Of a DNA stretch of 64,000 nucleotides, positions 39,761 to 48,406 are shown piece after piece (position 1 is the first letter of the stretch; each line of letters begins with the position of its first letter). A program made the position numbers and the translations under genes. The stretch covers positions 186,001 to 250,000 of the forward strand of contig NZ_SWCM01000002.1 in NCBI RefSeq assembly GCF_005116645.1, read 5' to 3'. Under the pieces are notes generated by a model that did no database searches, was not told the DNA's origin, and saw nothing but the letters and a program-made list of their open reading frames with translations. This DNA is from Desulfopila sp. IMCC35006. GTDB lineage: Bacteria > Desulfobacterota > Desulfobulbia > Desulfobulbales > Desulfocapsaceae.

Positions 39761-39806
39761 GAAAGGTCGGAGGGGAAGGTTCTTGAAAAATGCAAGGTCA
39801 GTTCAC
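39761..39806 (-). promoter_or_regulatory. Activator block (copy 1) upstream of kinase operon
   Basis: Contains GAAAGGTCGG and, 22 bp on, the near-dyad TTGAAAAATGCAA. The same two words, 23 bp apart, occur at 42867-42902 upstream of nhaD. Two sites about two helical turns apart upstream of a sigma-54 box look like enhancer sites for the AlgB-like activator. Here the block is about 245 bp from the promoter box because of the inserted element; it also abuts the 3' end of the activator gene. Confidence 0.6.
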
Positions 39807-39818
39807 AGATACACCGGT

Positions 39819-41168
39819 TCAGATTCCGTATGTTTTCCTTCTTCGCCATAAAGTTGCCTGATCTATGCCAAGAATACCAGCCGCTTCCTGGATCGAGGGG
39901 GTTTTCTTCAGGACTTTTTTGATATGGATTTCTTCAATAGTCGACAGGGGTAAAAGGTCACCAAGCACAGGAAAGTTGGTGGATGGAACAACCTTTTCGG
40001 GCAGGTCGTCGGCGGTTATCTGTTGACCGCTTCCGAGTATCACCGCCCGTTCGATAGCATTTCGAAGCTCCCTGACATTGCCGGGCCATGAATGCTCCAG
40101 CAATGCCCGTTCAGCGCTTTGATCAAAACCGGTGATGTTTTTATGGTTGGCGAGGCTAAAAAAAGCACAGAAATCCTGGGCAATGGCCATAATATCCTCC
40201 CGCCTCTCTCTGAGAGGCGGGACATTTACACTGATTACATTTATCCGATAAAACAGATCTTCCCGAAACAGACCTTCGGCTACCCGCTGTTCGAGATTGA
40301 CATTGGTCGCCGTCACGATTCTCACATTCGCTTTTCGAGACAGTGATTCCCCGAGGCGCTCATATTCCTTATCCTGGATAAAACGCAGCAATTTTGCCTG
40401 AATAGGCAGGGCCATGTCACCGATTTCATCCAAGAAAAGCGTCCCGCCCTCGCATGCGGCAATACGTCCGGGGCTTTCTTTTACTGCACCGGTAAATGCC
40501 CCTTTGGCGTGGCCAAACAATTCACTTTCGAGAAGTTCGCTCGGAACCGCAGGACACGAGACAACCATCATCGGCTTTTTGGCTCGCGGACTCGAATTAT
40601 GAATGGTCTTGGCAAAGATGGATTTGCCGGTGCCGCTTTCACCCCGCAGCAGGATAATCGCTTCCGAGAGGGCGGCTTTCCGGAGCATCTCGAGGATGCG
40701 AAACATTTCCGGATTTTTGCTCTGCAACAAAGCCTCCGGAGCAAATCTTCGACTGTCTTCTTTCAGAACAGTTATTTCATTTTCGAGATCCCGGATATGC
40801 CCCAATGTTCGCACCAGAAGCTTAACCTGGGCACTGGTGAAGGGCTTTTCGATATAATCGGATGCGCCGCGCCGCATCGCCTGGACAGCACTCTCGATTG
40901 TCGCATTGGCGGTGATGACGACAATTTTCAACCAGGGCGATTCGGTCAGCAGCGGCGGGATAAGGTCCATCCCGTTTTCGCCATCCAGTCTCAGGTCAAT
41001 GAAGGCTATATCGAAAGAGCATCGTCGCCCCTCATTGAGGGCTTCCTGCGAATTGGCTACCGCGACGACAGTATGGCCCTCGGTTTCGAGGCAATACGAG
41101 AGTGTCTTGCGGATATTTTTTTCATCATCAACAACCAGAATATTGAGAAGCCCTTGTGAATACGTCAT
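39819..41168 (-). CDS. Sigma-54 dependent response regulator, AlgB-like
   Basis: 449 residues, the same length as P. aeruginosa AlgB. Receiver (about 8-125; Asp in [14 protein letters not shown]), AAA+ domain (about 150-375) with GESGTGKS, the sigma-54 contact motif GAFTGA in [15 protein letters not shown], and [15 protein letters not shown], then a Fis-type HTH ([20 protein letters not shown]). AlgB-like stretches include [14 protein letters not shown]. Likely phosphorylated by the KinB-like kinase and acting at the two sigma-54 boxes on either side. Confidence 0.92.
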   Translation of the reverse strand: MTYSQGLLNILVVDDEKNIRKTLSYCLETEGHTVVAVANSQEALNEGRRCSFDIAFIDLRLDGENGMDLIPPLLTESPWLKIVVITANATIESAVQAMRRGASDYIEKPFTSAQVKLLVRTLGHIRDLENEITVLKEDSRRFAPEALLQSKNPEMFRILEMLRKAALSEAIILLRGESGTGKSIFAKTIHNSSPRAKKPMMVVSCPAVPSELLESELFGHAKGAFTGAVKESPGRIAACEGGTLFLDEIGDMALPIQAKLLRFIQDKEYERLGESLSRKANVRIVTATNVNLEQRVAEGLFREDLFYRINVISVNVPPLRERREDIMAIAQDFCAFFSLANHKNITGFDQSAERALLEHSWPGNVRELRNAIERAVILGSGQQITADDLPEKVVPSTNFPVLGDLLPLSTIEEIHIKKVLKKTPSIQEAAGILGIDQATLWRRRKTYGI

Positions 41169-41341
41169 CGATCAGTTACCAGATGAAAAAAAATAGCATT
41201 ATCAGAGTACCGGGCCAATACCAATCGTACAGAATACCTCATGCTGCTATTGAGCTTAGCATATTTATTTTTTCTACTCTACTCATTCCCTGCATCAGTC
41301 AATACGTTTCACTAACCTCTTTTGTATTTACGGCTTGTTTT

Positions 41342-42634
41342 TCAACCAACTGCGTGCAGCAGCTTGTACTGCAGAATATATACAACAATGCCACTAAAAT
41401 ACCCCAATGCCGCCAAGCCACCGATTTTCCGGGCATACCAGATAAAATGGATCTTTTCCAGCCCCATGGCGGCAACCCCCGCCGCTGAGCCGATGATAAG
41501 GATGGACCCCCCGGTTCCGGCACAGTAGGCCATGAACTCCCAGAGGAAACTGTCGGCGGGGTAGGTCTGCATATCATACATGCCCATGGAAGCGGCGACC
41601 AAGGGGACGTTGTCGACAACCGCGCTGGCGAGACCAATGAGGGTGACAATGACATCCATACGGCCGACGGTATGATTAAGCCACTGTGCCAGAGAAGCGA
41701 GAATATGGCTGTGCTCCAGGGTGGCAACCGCCAGCAGGATACCGACGAAGAAGACGATGCAGCTCATATCGATGCGCTTTAATGCTGCAACCAGGGTGAG
41801 ATGCTCCTTGAATTCATCGAGTTTATTGCGATGCAGTATCTCACCTACCAGCCAAAGAATGCCCAGGCCGAAAAGTATTCCCAGAAAAGGCGGTAAATGC
41901 GTAACAGACTTGAAAACGGGTACAGCAACAAGGGTACCGATGCCCATAAAAAACATGAAATTTTGTTCAAACAGGGTCGTCTGGATTTTTCGGCCGTTAC
42001 CGTTGTTCTTCGGCTCAACGACCACCTTGCCGCGCAGGACAAAGGCCATCAGGGTTAAGGGGACGACCAGACAGGCGATTGACGGCAGGAACACTCCCTG
42101 CATGATATTCAGGGTGGTAATCTGACCGCCGATCCACAGCATGGTCGTTGTCACATCGCCGATCGGCGTCCAGGCCCCACCGGCATTCGCGGCAATAACG
42201 ATTATGCCGGCAAAAAACAAACGATCATCATGCCGATCAATCAGTTTCTTCATGAGCGAAATCATGACGATGGTGGTGGTCAGATTATCCAGAATCGAAC
42301 TGAGGAAAAAACTGACAAAGCCGACCAGCCAGAGCAGAGTCGTAAGTTTTTTTGTTTTGATACGGGAGGTGATGACATAAAAGCCGTTGTGGGCATCGAC
42401 AACTTCAACGATAGTCATCGCGCCCATGAGAAAAAATACAATCTGGGCCGTGGATGCCACCGATTCATTGAGATTTTCCGAGACGAGATGATGATCCCCG
42501 CCCATTAAGGCGTAAACTGTCCACAGCAGTCCGGCAGCAATAAGCGCTGAGGCTGATTTATTGACCCTGAGCGGATGTTCAAGGGCAATTGACGCATAGG
42601 CGACGACAAAAATAATGACCAGGGTAGTAAGCAT
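41342..42634 (-). CDS. nhaD: NhaD-type Na+/H+ antiporter
   Basis: About 430 residues, 11-13 helices, ion-transporter superfamily. Landmarks: SSILDNLTTTIVMISLMKKL and ANAGGAWTPIGDVTTTMLW, both typical of NhaD. Also SAVVDNVPLVAASMGMYD and GTGGSILIIGSAAGVAAMG in the second half. Start MLTTLVIIFVVAYASIALEHPL follows AAAGGAG. Exports Na+ in exchange for protons, complementing the Na+-ATPase. Transcribed from the second sigma-54 box; the AlgB-like gene follows 173 bp downstream on the same strand. Confidence 0.92.
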   Translation of the reverse strand: MLTTLVIIFVVAYASIALEHPLRVNKSASALIAAGLLWTVYALMGGDHHLVSENLNESVASTAQIVFFLMGAMTIVEVVDAHNGFYVITSRIKTKKLTTLLWLVGFVSFFLSSILDNLTTTIVMISLMKKLIDRHDDRLFFAGIIVIAANAGGAWTPIGDVTTTMLWIGGQITTLNIMQGVFLPSIACLVVPLTLMAFVLRGKVVVEPKNNGNGRKIQTTLFEQNFMFFMGIGTLVAVPVFKSVTHLPPFLGILFGLGILWLVGEILHRNKLDEFKEHLTLVAALKRIDMSCIVFFVGILLAVATLEHSHILASLAQWLNHTVGRMDVIVTLIGLASAVVDNVPLVAASMGMYDMQTYPADSFLWEFMAYCAGTGGSILIIGSAAGVAAMGLEKIHFIWYARKIGGLAALGYFSGIVVYILQYKLLHAVG

Positions 42635-42700
42635 GTCTGCTCCTTTCAAATCATAGAGTTGAATTTTTGGCGTAATCCTCCAAAAAATTCCCAATTTCTT

Positions 42701-42762
42701 CGCTGTTGACGGTATCTTCTTTCGAAAAAGAAGTTTGTGTATCAGCTACGCTGTCAACAGCG
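42701..42762 (-). promoter_or_regulatory. Structured leader of nhaD
   Basis: Between the predicted transcription start (about 42777) and the nhaD ATG lies a nested palindrome: outer arms CGCTGTTGAC / GTCAACAGCG (42701-42710, 42753-42762) and inner arms CTTCTTT / AAAGAAG with a 4-nt loop (42716-42733). The kinase leader has no counterpart. It could be a regulatory RNA structure, or reflect coding constraint on the open frame covering it. Confidence 0.5.
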
Positions 42763-42788
42763 GCGAACCAACCGACATATCCCGTTGA

Positions 42789-42803
42789 GCAAATCTTATG
42801 CCA
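42789..42803 (-). promoter_or_regulatory. Sigma-54 type promoter of nhaD
   Basis: TGGCATAAGATTTGC on the minus strand, GG-N10-GC spacing, differing by one base from the box before the kinase gene. Predicted start near 42777, leaving a 140-nt leader before the nhaD ATG. Confidence 0.75.
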
Positions 42804-42866
42804 CTTTATATCTCCCTGATATCAAAAGACATTGAGGATATCACCACACTTTGAGGATTGAAAATT

Positions 42867-42902
42867 GAAAGGTCGGACAAGAGGGTATATTGAAAAATGC
42901 AA
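42867..42902 (-). promoter_or_regulatory. Activator block (copy 2) upstream of nhaD
   Basis: GAAAGGTCGG and TTGAAAAATGCAA again, 23 bp apart, 64-100 bp upstream of the promoter box, a normal distance for a sigma-54 enhancer. Paralogous to 39761-39806. Confidence 0.6.
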
Positions 42903-42965
42903 GGTTCAGGCACGTTGCGACCACGTCCGTTACCGCGCGCTTTCCCCTTAGTGCTGAGAAATCAG

Positions 42966-43001
42966 CTACTGACACGAATATTTATATTGTCGTGTCAGTA
43001 G
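42966..43001. promoter_or_regulatory. 12-bp inverted repeat upstream of MOT1-like gene
   Basis: Perfect arms CTACTGACACGA / TCGTGTCAGTAG separated by 12 AT-rich bases, 57-92 bp before the transporter ATG. The size and position suit an operator for a dimeric regulator; no T run follows, so a terminator is less likely. Confidence 0.5.
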
Positions 43002-43057
43002 TTGCGCATTATAAAGAAAGGGTACAGTTTCTTTCAAAGAAATAGTGAGGTGCACTG

Positions 43058-44320
43058 ATGACAAAAAGGGCCAACGACGAAATGGATCCCACCCATGGAC
43101 CAGACTCCCCTCAACTGCAGGAAGCCGACAAAGCATCCGCTGACGGACGACGCCTTCGGTTCGACCGGGTGGAACTGGCTGGGGCCTTCGGTGACTTAGG
43201 CACATTGCTGCCTATTGTTGTTGCCATGATTTTCATCAACAAATTAAGTCCTTCCTCGGTTTTCTTAGCATTTGGCCTCTTTTACCTGGCAGCCGGCTAT
43301 TACTATCGCCTGCCGATACCGGTACAACCCCTGAAAGCGGTCGGAGCCATAGCTATCGCGTATCCAGCGGTTATTACCGAATCGGTAATTGGTGCTTCGG
43401 GCATCATTTTTGGCATCTTCCTCCTGCTCCTGTCACTGTCCGGGATGATTGACCAGATTGCCAAGCTTTTTTCCCAGGCCGTTGTCCGGGGTATACAACT
43501 GACGCTGGGGCTCATATTCCTGAAAAAAGGCATCGAACTCATTATCGATAAAAATATTTTTATGTCCGGGACACCGGGCAGATTGGCCGAATATCCCGTT
43601 AACCTGATCATCGGCATTCTGGTTTTTGCCCTCGTCCTGCTGCTGCTTGACAACAAACGCTTTCCTGCGGCCTTGGCTGCACTCGTGATCGGCATCGTAT
43701 CTGGAATCGCCTTAGGCGGTTTAACCGGACATTCCCTTTCTCTCGGTCCCACAGAAATGCATCTGGTCATCCCCGGTATGAAAGATTATTGGACCGCCCT
43801 GATAATGCTGATCCTGCCGCAGATTCCACTCACCATTGGCAATGCCTGCGTTGGCACGGCAGACACCTGCAGCAACCTTTTTAGCGGCAACCCACAACTT
43901 GCAAAAACCAAGGCCGGAAAATTTGCCTTTTCAATGGGCGTCATCAATCTTCCGGCTGGTTTTCTGGGGGCGGTGCCCATGTGTCATGGCACAGGCGGGC
44001 TGGCGGCACATTTCAGGTTTGGCGCCAGGACCGGCGGTGCACCAATCATGATTGGCATTTTTTTTGTTGTTATCGCCCTGCTGCTCGGCGAACTTGGCTT
44101 TACCCTGCTGGCCATCATCCCCAAGTCCATCCTTGGCGTGCTTCTGGTCTTTGCCGGCCTCGAGCTTTGTCCGCTTTTAAGAAGTCTTAAGACCAATGAG
44201 GAGTATTTCATCGCCCTGCTCATTGCCGGCATCGCCCTGGCCGTACCCAATATGGCATGGGCCTTTGCAATTGGCATCGGGACTGATCTCTTTATCAGAA
44301 AGATGAAGATCAAGATTTAA
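43058..44320 (+). CDS. MOT1-like molybdate/sulfate transporter
   Basis: 420 residues, about 10-12 helices, related to SulP but without a STAS domain. The two MOT1 signature regions are present: ELAGAFGDLGTLLPIVVAM (about 48) and PIPVQPLKAVGAIAIAYP (about 88); the repeat-2 counterpart is GFLGAVPMCHGTGGLAAHFRFG (about 305). GAGGTG precedes the ATG. Molybdate is the best-supported substrate in the family; sulfate is possible. A terminator follows, so it is probably monocistronic. Confidence 0.78.
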   Translation: MTKRANDEMDPTHGPDSPQLQEADKASADGRRLRFDRVELAGAFGDLGTLLPIVVAMIFINKLSPSSVFLAFGLFYLAAGYYYRLPIPVQPLKAVGAIAIAYPAVITESVIGASGIIFGIFLLLLSLSGMIDQIAKLFSQAVVRGIQLTLGLIFLKKGIELIIDKNIFMSGTPGRLAEYPVNLIIGILVFALVLLLLDNKRFPAALAALVIGIVSGIALGGLTGHSLSLGPTEMHLVIPGMKDYWTALIMLILPQIPLTIGNACVGTADTCSNLFSGNPQLAKTKAGKFAFSMGVINLPAGFLGAVPMCHGTGGLAAHFRFGARTGGAPIMIGIFFVVIALLLGELGFTLLAIIPKSILGVLLVFAGLELCPLLRSLKTNEEYFIALLIAGIALAVPNMAWAFAIGIGTDLFIRKMKIKI

Positions 44321-44385
44321 CCCGGGGAAAACCGTGTCCTTTCCCCCAGAGACTTTATATGGTTCGGGCACATTTCCGGGGGGCT

Positions 44386-44429
44386 CAGCAGATTGCAAAA
44401 CGACGACGTGCAACATGCTGCATTTTTTT
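44386..44429 (+). terminator. Intrinsic terminator of MOT1-like gene
   Basis: Stem CAGCA-GA-TTGCA pairing with TGCAA-CA-TGCTG (2x2 internal loop), followed within two bases by T7. It lies 66 bp after the stop. Nothing else is recognisable in 44321-44668. Confidence 0.75.
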
Positions 44430-44668
44430 AGACTCTCCAGCTTTGTTTTTCCCGTGTGTGAGCAATAATTTTTCGCCATGCGGGGGGTATTTTTTTTTGA
44501 TCAACAGAATCGGTCCATTTTTCCACAATCAGCATAAGCGGCGAATAAACTGGTCGCAGACTCCTTTTGGTCATTTTCATGGAGGTGTTGAAAGCCAGCA
44601 AAATCGAGCAACAAGCGCGGCTATCGGACACTCGCTTACCTCCTGACTCTTCCCCTTCTGTCACTCGT

Positions 44669-45916
44669 CTATTTCTTTACTACCCGTACCAAACCTGAGA
44701 TTGTCCCCAGCTTTGCTCGCCACAGCGCGACGGGAAGCGGAAACATCTTTTGCCGAAGCTGATTGCCGACGTAACGAGGATGCGCATTGTTGATACCCTG
44801 ATGATTGCCGAATCGATAAAGAAATCCTGCCACCAATGCGGTGAAGGGGGCCACGGTAACCAGCCCGAAACTCCCCACCAGGATGTTCAGCACTTCTGCG
44901 GCCACAAAGGGAGCATTCAGGATATTTACCGCAGGGAGACCTTTGGCAATAAAGAGCAGAAACATGGCAATATGACTACTCGAATAGGCTAAAAGCAGGG
45001 TTGTCGTCATGGTGCCGGTGACCGCGCGACCGACGCGCAGGCCGGAGCAGATATGTTCCAGCAGACCAATATCCGGATGTTTGCGCTGCAATTCGTCCAT
45101 GCTGGCCGCAATATCCATGGCCAGATCCATAACGGCACCGGAAGAGCCGATGAACACGCTGGCAATAAAGATGTTCGTCAGATTCAAATCATAGTGGCCT
45201 GAATAGAGCAGGGTCTCAGCAAAAGGTCGTATTGCTCCGTGCAGTCGGAAAAGGCCGGTGAACCAGACGGCGAGAGCGCAGGTAAGTAAAATCCCCATCA
45301 TGGATCCCGCAAAAGTTGCCAATCCACGATGATTTACCCCGCCCACGGTAAAAGTGATCACCGCAGTAAGCAGTGCGACCACGGTGAGACCGGTAAGAAG
45401 CGGCGGATAGCCTAGCAGCAACAGAGGAAAATACAATTTCCACAGGACCATGGCCACGAAAATAAATGAGAACATTGCTTTTACCCCGGTAACTCCGGCG
45501 ACCAGCAGAAGCAAACCGCCGAAAAGCGCGATAAGCACGATCTGCAAACGCAGCCGATAATGCCCTCTCGCCAGACCGTTTTGCGGCTTTCCATCCTTAT
45601 CGACCCCATACTCCACCAGCAGTTCTTCACCGGTTTGGTAGAATTCGTCAAACTCCATTTTCCCGGTGAGCATGTTGGTAACGGACATTTTCTGATCTTT
45701 GTGAGGCCCGTTCAGCAACTGTACCGTCAAAACCTGCTCTTCCGTCTTGACAATCAGATTGACCCGCACCTGGCTGTTGTCCACTGCGACGATCAGACCT
45801 CGGCAGTGCACCCCGCTGGGAGCCTGTGGAATATGCGCCAGATCCAAAAAAGACAGGCCAACAGAGATGAGTGCAATAATCAGCAGAAAAAGCCATTCAC
45901 GTTTCGGTAGAGACAT
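44669..45916 (-). CDS. YibE/F family multi-helix membrane protein
   Basis: About 415 residues. Starts MSLPKREWLFLLIIALI with AGGGG upstream. One N-terminal helix, an exported beta-rich domain (about 35-120), then seven helices with the YibE/F (PF07907) landmarks GSSGAVMDLAMDIAASMDEL and GRAVTGTMTTTLLLAYSSSH. The biochemical function of the family is not established; a transporter role is usually assumed. 78 bp downstream of the alkaline phosphatase on the same strand. Confidence 0.82.
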   Translation of the reverse strand: MSLPKREWLFLLIIALISVGLSFLDLAHIPQAPSGVHCRGLIVAVDNSQVRVNLIVKTEEQVLTVQLLNGPHKDQKMSVTNMLTGKMEFDEFYQTGEELLVEYGVDKDGKPQNGLARGHYRLRLQIVLIALFGGLLLLVAGVTGVKAMFSFIFVAMVLWKLYFPLLLLGYPPLLTGLTVVALLTAVITFTVGGVNHRGLATFAGSMMGILLTCALAVWFTGLFRLHGAIRPFAETLLYSGHYDLNLTNIFIASVFIGSSGAVMDLAMDIAASMDELQRKHPDIGLLEHICSGLRVGRAVTGTMTTTLLLAYSSSHIAMFLLFIAKGLPAVNILNAPFVAAEVLNILVGSFGLVTVAPFTALVAGFLYRFGNHQGINNAHPRYVGNQLRQKMFPLPVALWRAKLGTISGLVRVVKK

Positions 45917-45994
45917 CTCAACACCCCTGGTTACTGAAAAAAGCGGCGTCTCTGGCCAGAGACGCCGTTCCAATTGACTGCACCTTCCTGCCTG

Positions 45995-47494
45995 TTACCT
46001 GATAACCGGGAGGGCCTGGCGGATGTTCATGGCTTTGGCCATCTTTTTTGCGATATCGGTATTGTCGAAAAACCCGCCGAAAAGTTCCGCGTCCTGGCCG
46101 ATGGAATAGACCGGCACCGGCACACCGGTGTGCGAATAGGAGGTCCAGCCGATACTGGCGTTCTCATTCAGGATGTGCGTGAGCGTCACCGTGATGGGGG
46201 TATAGGAGCCGTACAAAAAGGTGTTTTCCGATTCGCTGTTGTCGTTCCCTCCGCACAGAGATTTGGCATAGGCGTCGTTCAATTTTTCCTTTTGATAATC
46301 GTTGAGGGAATTGAAGTCGAGACCAAACATACTCTTGACCAGAGCCTGAAAATCCACATCCGATTCAAAGGTATTCTTGCAAGCCAAGGTAGGCAGAACT
46401 TTCTGGTCGAAATAGGTAAAACTATTCTGCTGGCCAAGGAGCTTATCGTAATGGGCGCTGTACTGGGTAGTCGCATGACCGATGGTCATACCGCCGGTTT
46501 CGTGGTCACCGGTAACGACAATCAGCGTTTCATGGGGGTGTTTCTGATAGAATGCCAGAGCAACGCCAACTGCATCGTCAAAATCCAGCATGTCGCCGAT
46601 GGCCGCCATGGCATCGTTGGCGTGGCAAGCCCAATCGATTTTGCCACCTTCGACCATCAAGAAAAAGCCGTCATCCTTATCATGCTTTTGCCAATTTCTG
46701 CCGTGCTTCCAGCCTTTACCCTGTTTGTCGTCCTTGAGTACTGAAATAGCAACCCCTGTCATCTCCGCCAACGAAAGGTTGGTGTCCGGTCTGTCGATCG
46801 CATACGGCATCGCGGCGGAATCCTGCAACCAGGGATTGATACAGATAACTTTATCCCGAGGAGCATCCTTGAGAGCCATAATCGATTCGCGATCATTCAG
46901 CACAGTGTACCCTTTCTCGCCAACCGCCTCTGCGCTTAATACTTTCAGACCGCCACCGCCGAAAAACTCATATCCGCTTGCTGCCAGCTGCTCGTCAATA
47001 TCGCCATACTGATTGCGACTCTGAACGTTTGCGTAATAAGCTGCCGGGGTCGCATGATCAAGGGAAACGCTGCTGATAACGCCAACTTTCATACCCCGCT
47101 CATGGGCGAGCTGGGCGATGCTTTTGTAGCCAACGGTCCCTCCGGGGTCCATATTGATGACGCCGCTTTTGGTTTTGATGCCACAGGAGAATGCCGTGGC
47201 CGAGGACGCCGAATCGGTCATCAGCGAAAACGCGTCATAAGTGGTCTGCATGCCCTGGACTGGCAGCTTGGACATATTCAGGCGGTTCTCAGGCTGCAAA
47301 AGATCGGTGGCCAGGGAAGCTGAGCCACCGTTAAGGGTGGTCAGGTAAGCTTCAGTGGCCTGGATCTGGGCGTTTGCCATACCATCGCCCAGGAAAAAAA
47401 ACACGTATTTTGGTTCAGAGGCGAGTGTTGCTGTGGCAGACAGCAGCATTGCACCAGCTGCCACCAAGATCAATCTGTTTCTCCGCATTTTCAT
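45995..47494 (-). CDS. Periplasmic alkaline phosphatase
   Basis: 499 residues. Signal peptide MKMRRNRLILVAAGAMLLSATATLA. PhoA-superfamily metal-site residues: GDGMANAQ (Asp), nucleophile Ser in MTDSASSATAFSCG, VEGGKIDWACHANDA, and GDHETGGMTI. Hydrolyses phosphomonoesters to supply phosphate, which could feed the PiT system. No convincing Pho box is seen upstream. The gap 47495-47986 to arsR holds no gene; a degenerate word TGTGCCTG-AAATTG recurs at about 47600 and 47850. Confidence 0.9.
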   Translation of the reverse strand: MKMRRNRLILVAAGAMLLSATATLASEPKYVFFFLGDGMANAQIQATEAYLTTLNGGSASLATDLLQPENRLNMSKLPVQGMQTTYDAFSLMTDSASSATAFSCGIKTKSGVINMDPGGTVGYKSIAQLAHERGMKVGVISSVSLDHATPAAYYANVQSRNQYGDIDEQLAASGYEFFGGGGLKVLSAEAVGEKGYTVLNDRESIMALKDAPRDKVICINPWLQDSAAMPYAIDRPDTNLSLAEMTGVAISVLKDDKQGKGWKHGRNWQKHDKDDGFFLMVEGGKIDWACHANDAMAAIGDMLDFDDAVGVALAFYQKHPHETLIVVTGDHETGGMTIGHATTQYSAHYDKLLGQQNSFTYFDQKVLPTLACKNTFESDVDFQALVKSMFGLDFNSLNDYQKEKLNDAYAKSLCGGNDNSESENTFLYGSYTPITVTLTHILNENASIGWTSYSHTGVPVPVYSIGQDAELFGGFFDNTDIAKKMAKAMNIRQALPVIR

Positions 47495-47986
47495 TACTGT
47501 TTCCCTCCATGTAATATTTTAAACATTTGATACCATCGACTCTCTTTATTCTCTAACTGATCTCACTTAATTGTAAGCGTGCCAAGCTCCCGCAAACTTG
47601 TGCCTGGAAATTGATTTCACCTCCTCTATGTTGATTTTTTTTGTTAGAAAAACCATTGCCCAAGTCTTAAATATTTCTTGAATTGAAGGAATTGTGCTCC
47701 CTCATATTGCGCTGGACGCATGAGTTTCATCCCATGTCATGCTCGACAGTAATAAACGACTGATATATTGGTTTCAGTTTAGTAAAAGGATAAAAAACGG
47801 TTAGGCCTTCGTTTGCAGTTCGGGCCTCTGTCGGTTCATCCGGAAAGCTGTGCCTGAAAATTGGCTTGCTTCCTTCCGAAAAGGTGTTATCTTTGGTTAC
47901 CAACGAATCCGCATATGCACATGTGTTGGCGTACGTTTGACCAGCGTGCACCCTGCAATGAACAACATCTGCCAAGAGACAACCCA

Positions 47987-48367
47987 ATGAAAAACCTGCA
48001 GACTAACAGCCCCGACACGAACAGCCTGGACTACCCGGTGCAGATATTCAAAGCCCTCGGAGATGAAAACCGACTACGGATTCTGAGCCTGCTGCGCCAC
48101 GGAGAGCTTTGTGTCTGTGATATCATGGACGTTCTGAAGCTGCCGCAATCAACCGCATCCAGACATTTAGCCTATCTGCGTAACGCAGGATGGGTCAACT
48201 CACGACGTGGTGGAAAATGGATGTATTACAGATTGCGCATCGAACCGCAAAACGAGGCGATTCGTTCCTGCGTCGTCAGTTACCTGTCCTCCCTGCCGCC
48301 ATTACAGGAAGATCACCTGGCACTGGAAACGCACCTTGCTCAAAAAAACAAAGAAGCATGTAAGTAA
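47987..48367 (+). CDS. arsR: ArsR-family arsenic-responsive repressor
   Basis: About 126 residues; winged helix. The As(III)-sensing ELCVCDIM motif sits in helix 3 (two Cys), followed by the recognition region PQSTASRHLAYLRNAGWV and wing RRGGKWMYYRL. Start MKNLQTNS chosen for domain length; the frame extends 42 codons upstream without resemblance. First gene of an ars operon, presumably repressing itself, acr3 and arsC until arsenite binds. Confidence 0.9.
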   Translation: MKNLQTNSPDTNSLDYPVQIFKALGDENRLRILSLLRHGELCVCDIMDVLKLPQSTASRHLAYLRNAGWVNSRRGGKWMYYRLRIEPQNEAIRSCVVSYLSSLPPLQEDHLALETHLAQKNKEACK

Positions 48368-48406
48368 CCGTCATTCACTAATCATCTTTACGATCATATT
48401 ATCCCT

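Noticed and set aside
47590-47866. Recurring word TGTGCCTG-AAATTG between phoA-like and arsR genes
   Set aside because: Imperfect and only two copies; too weak to call an operator.
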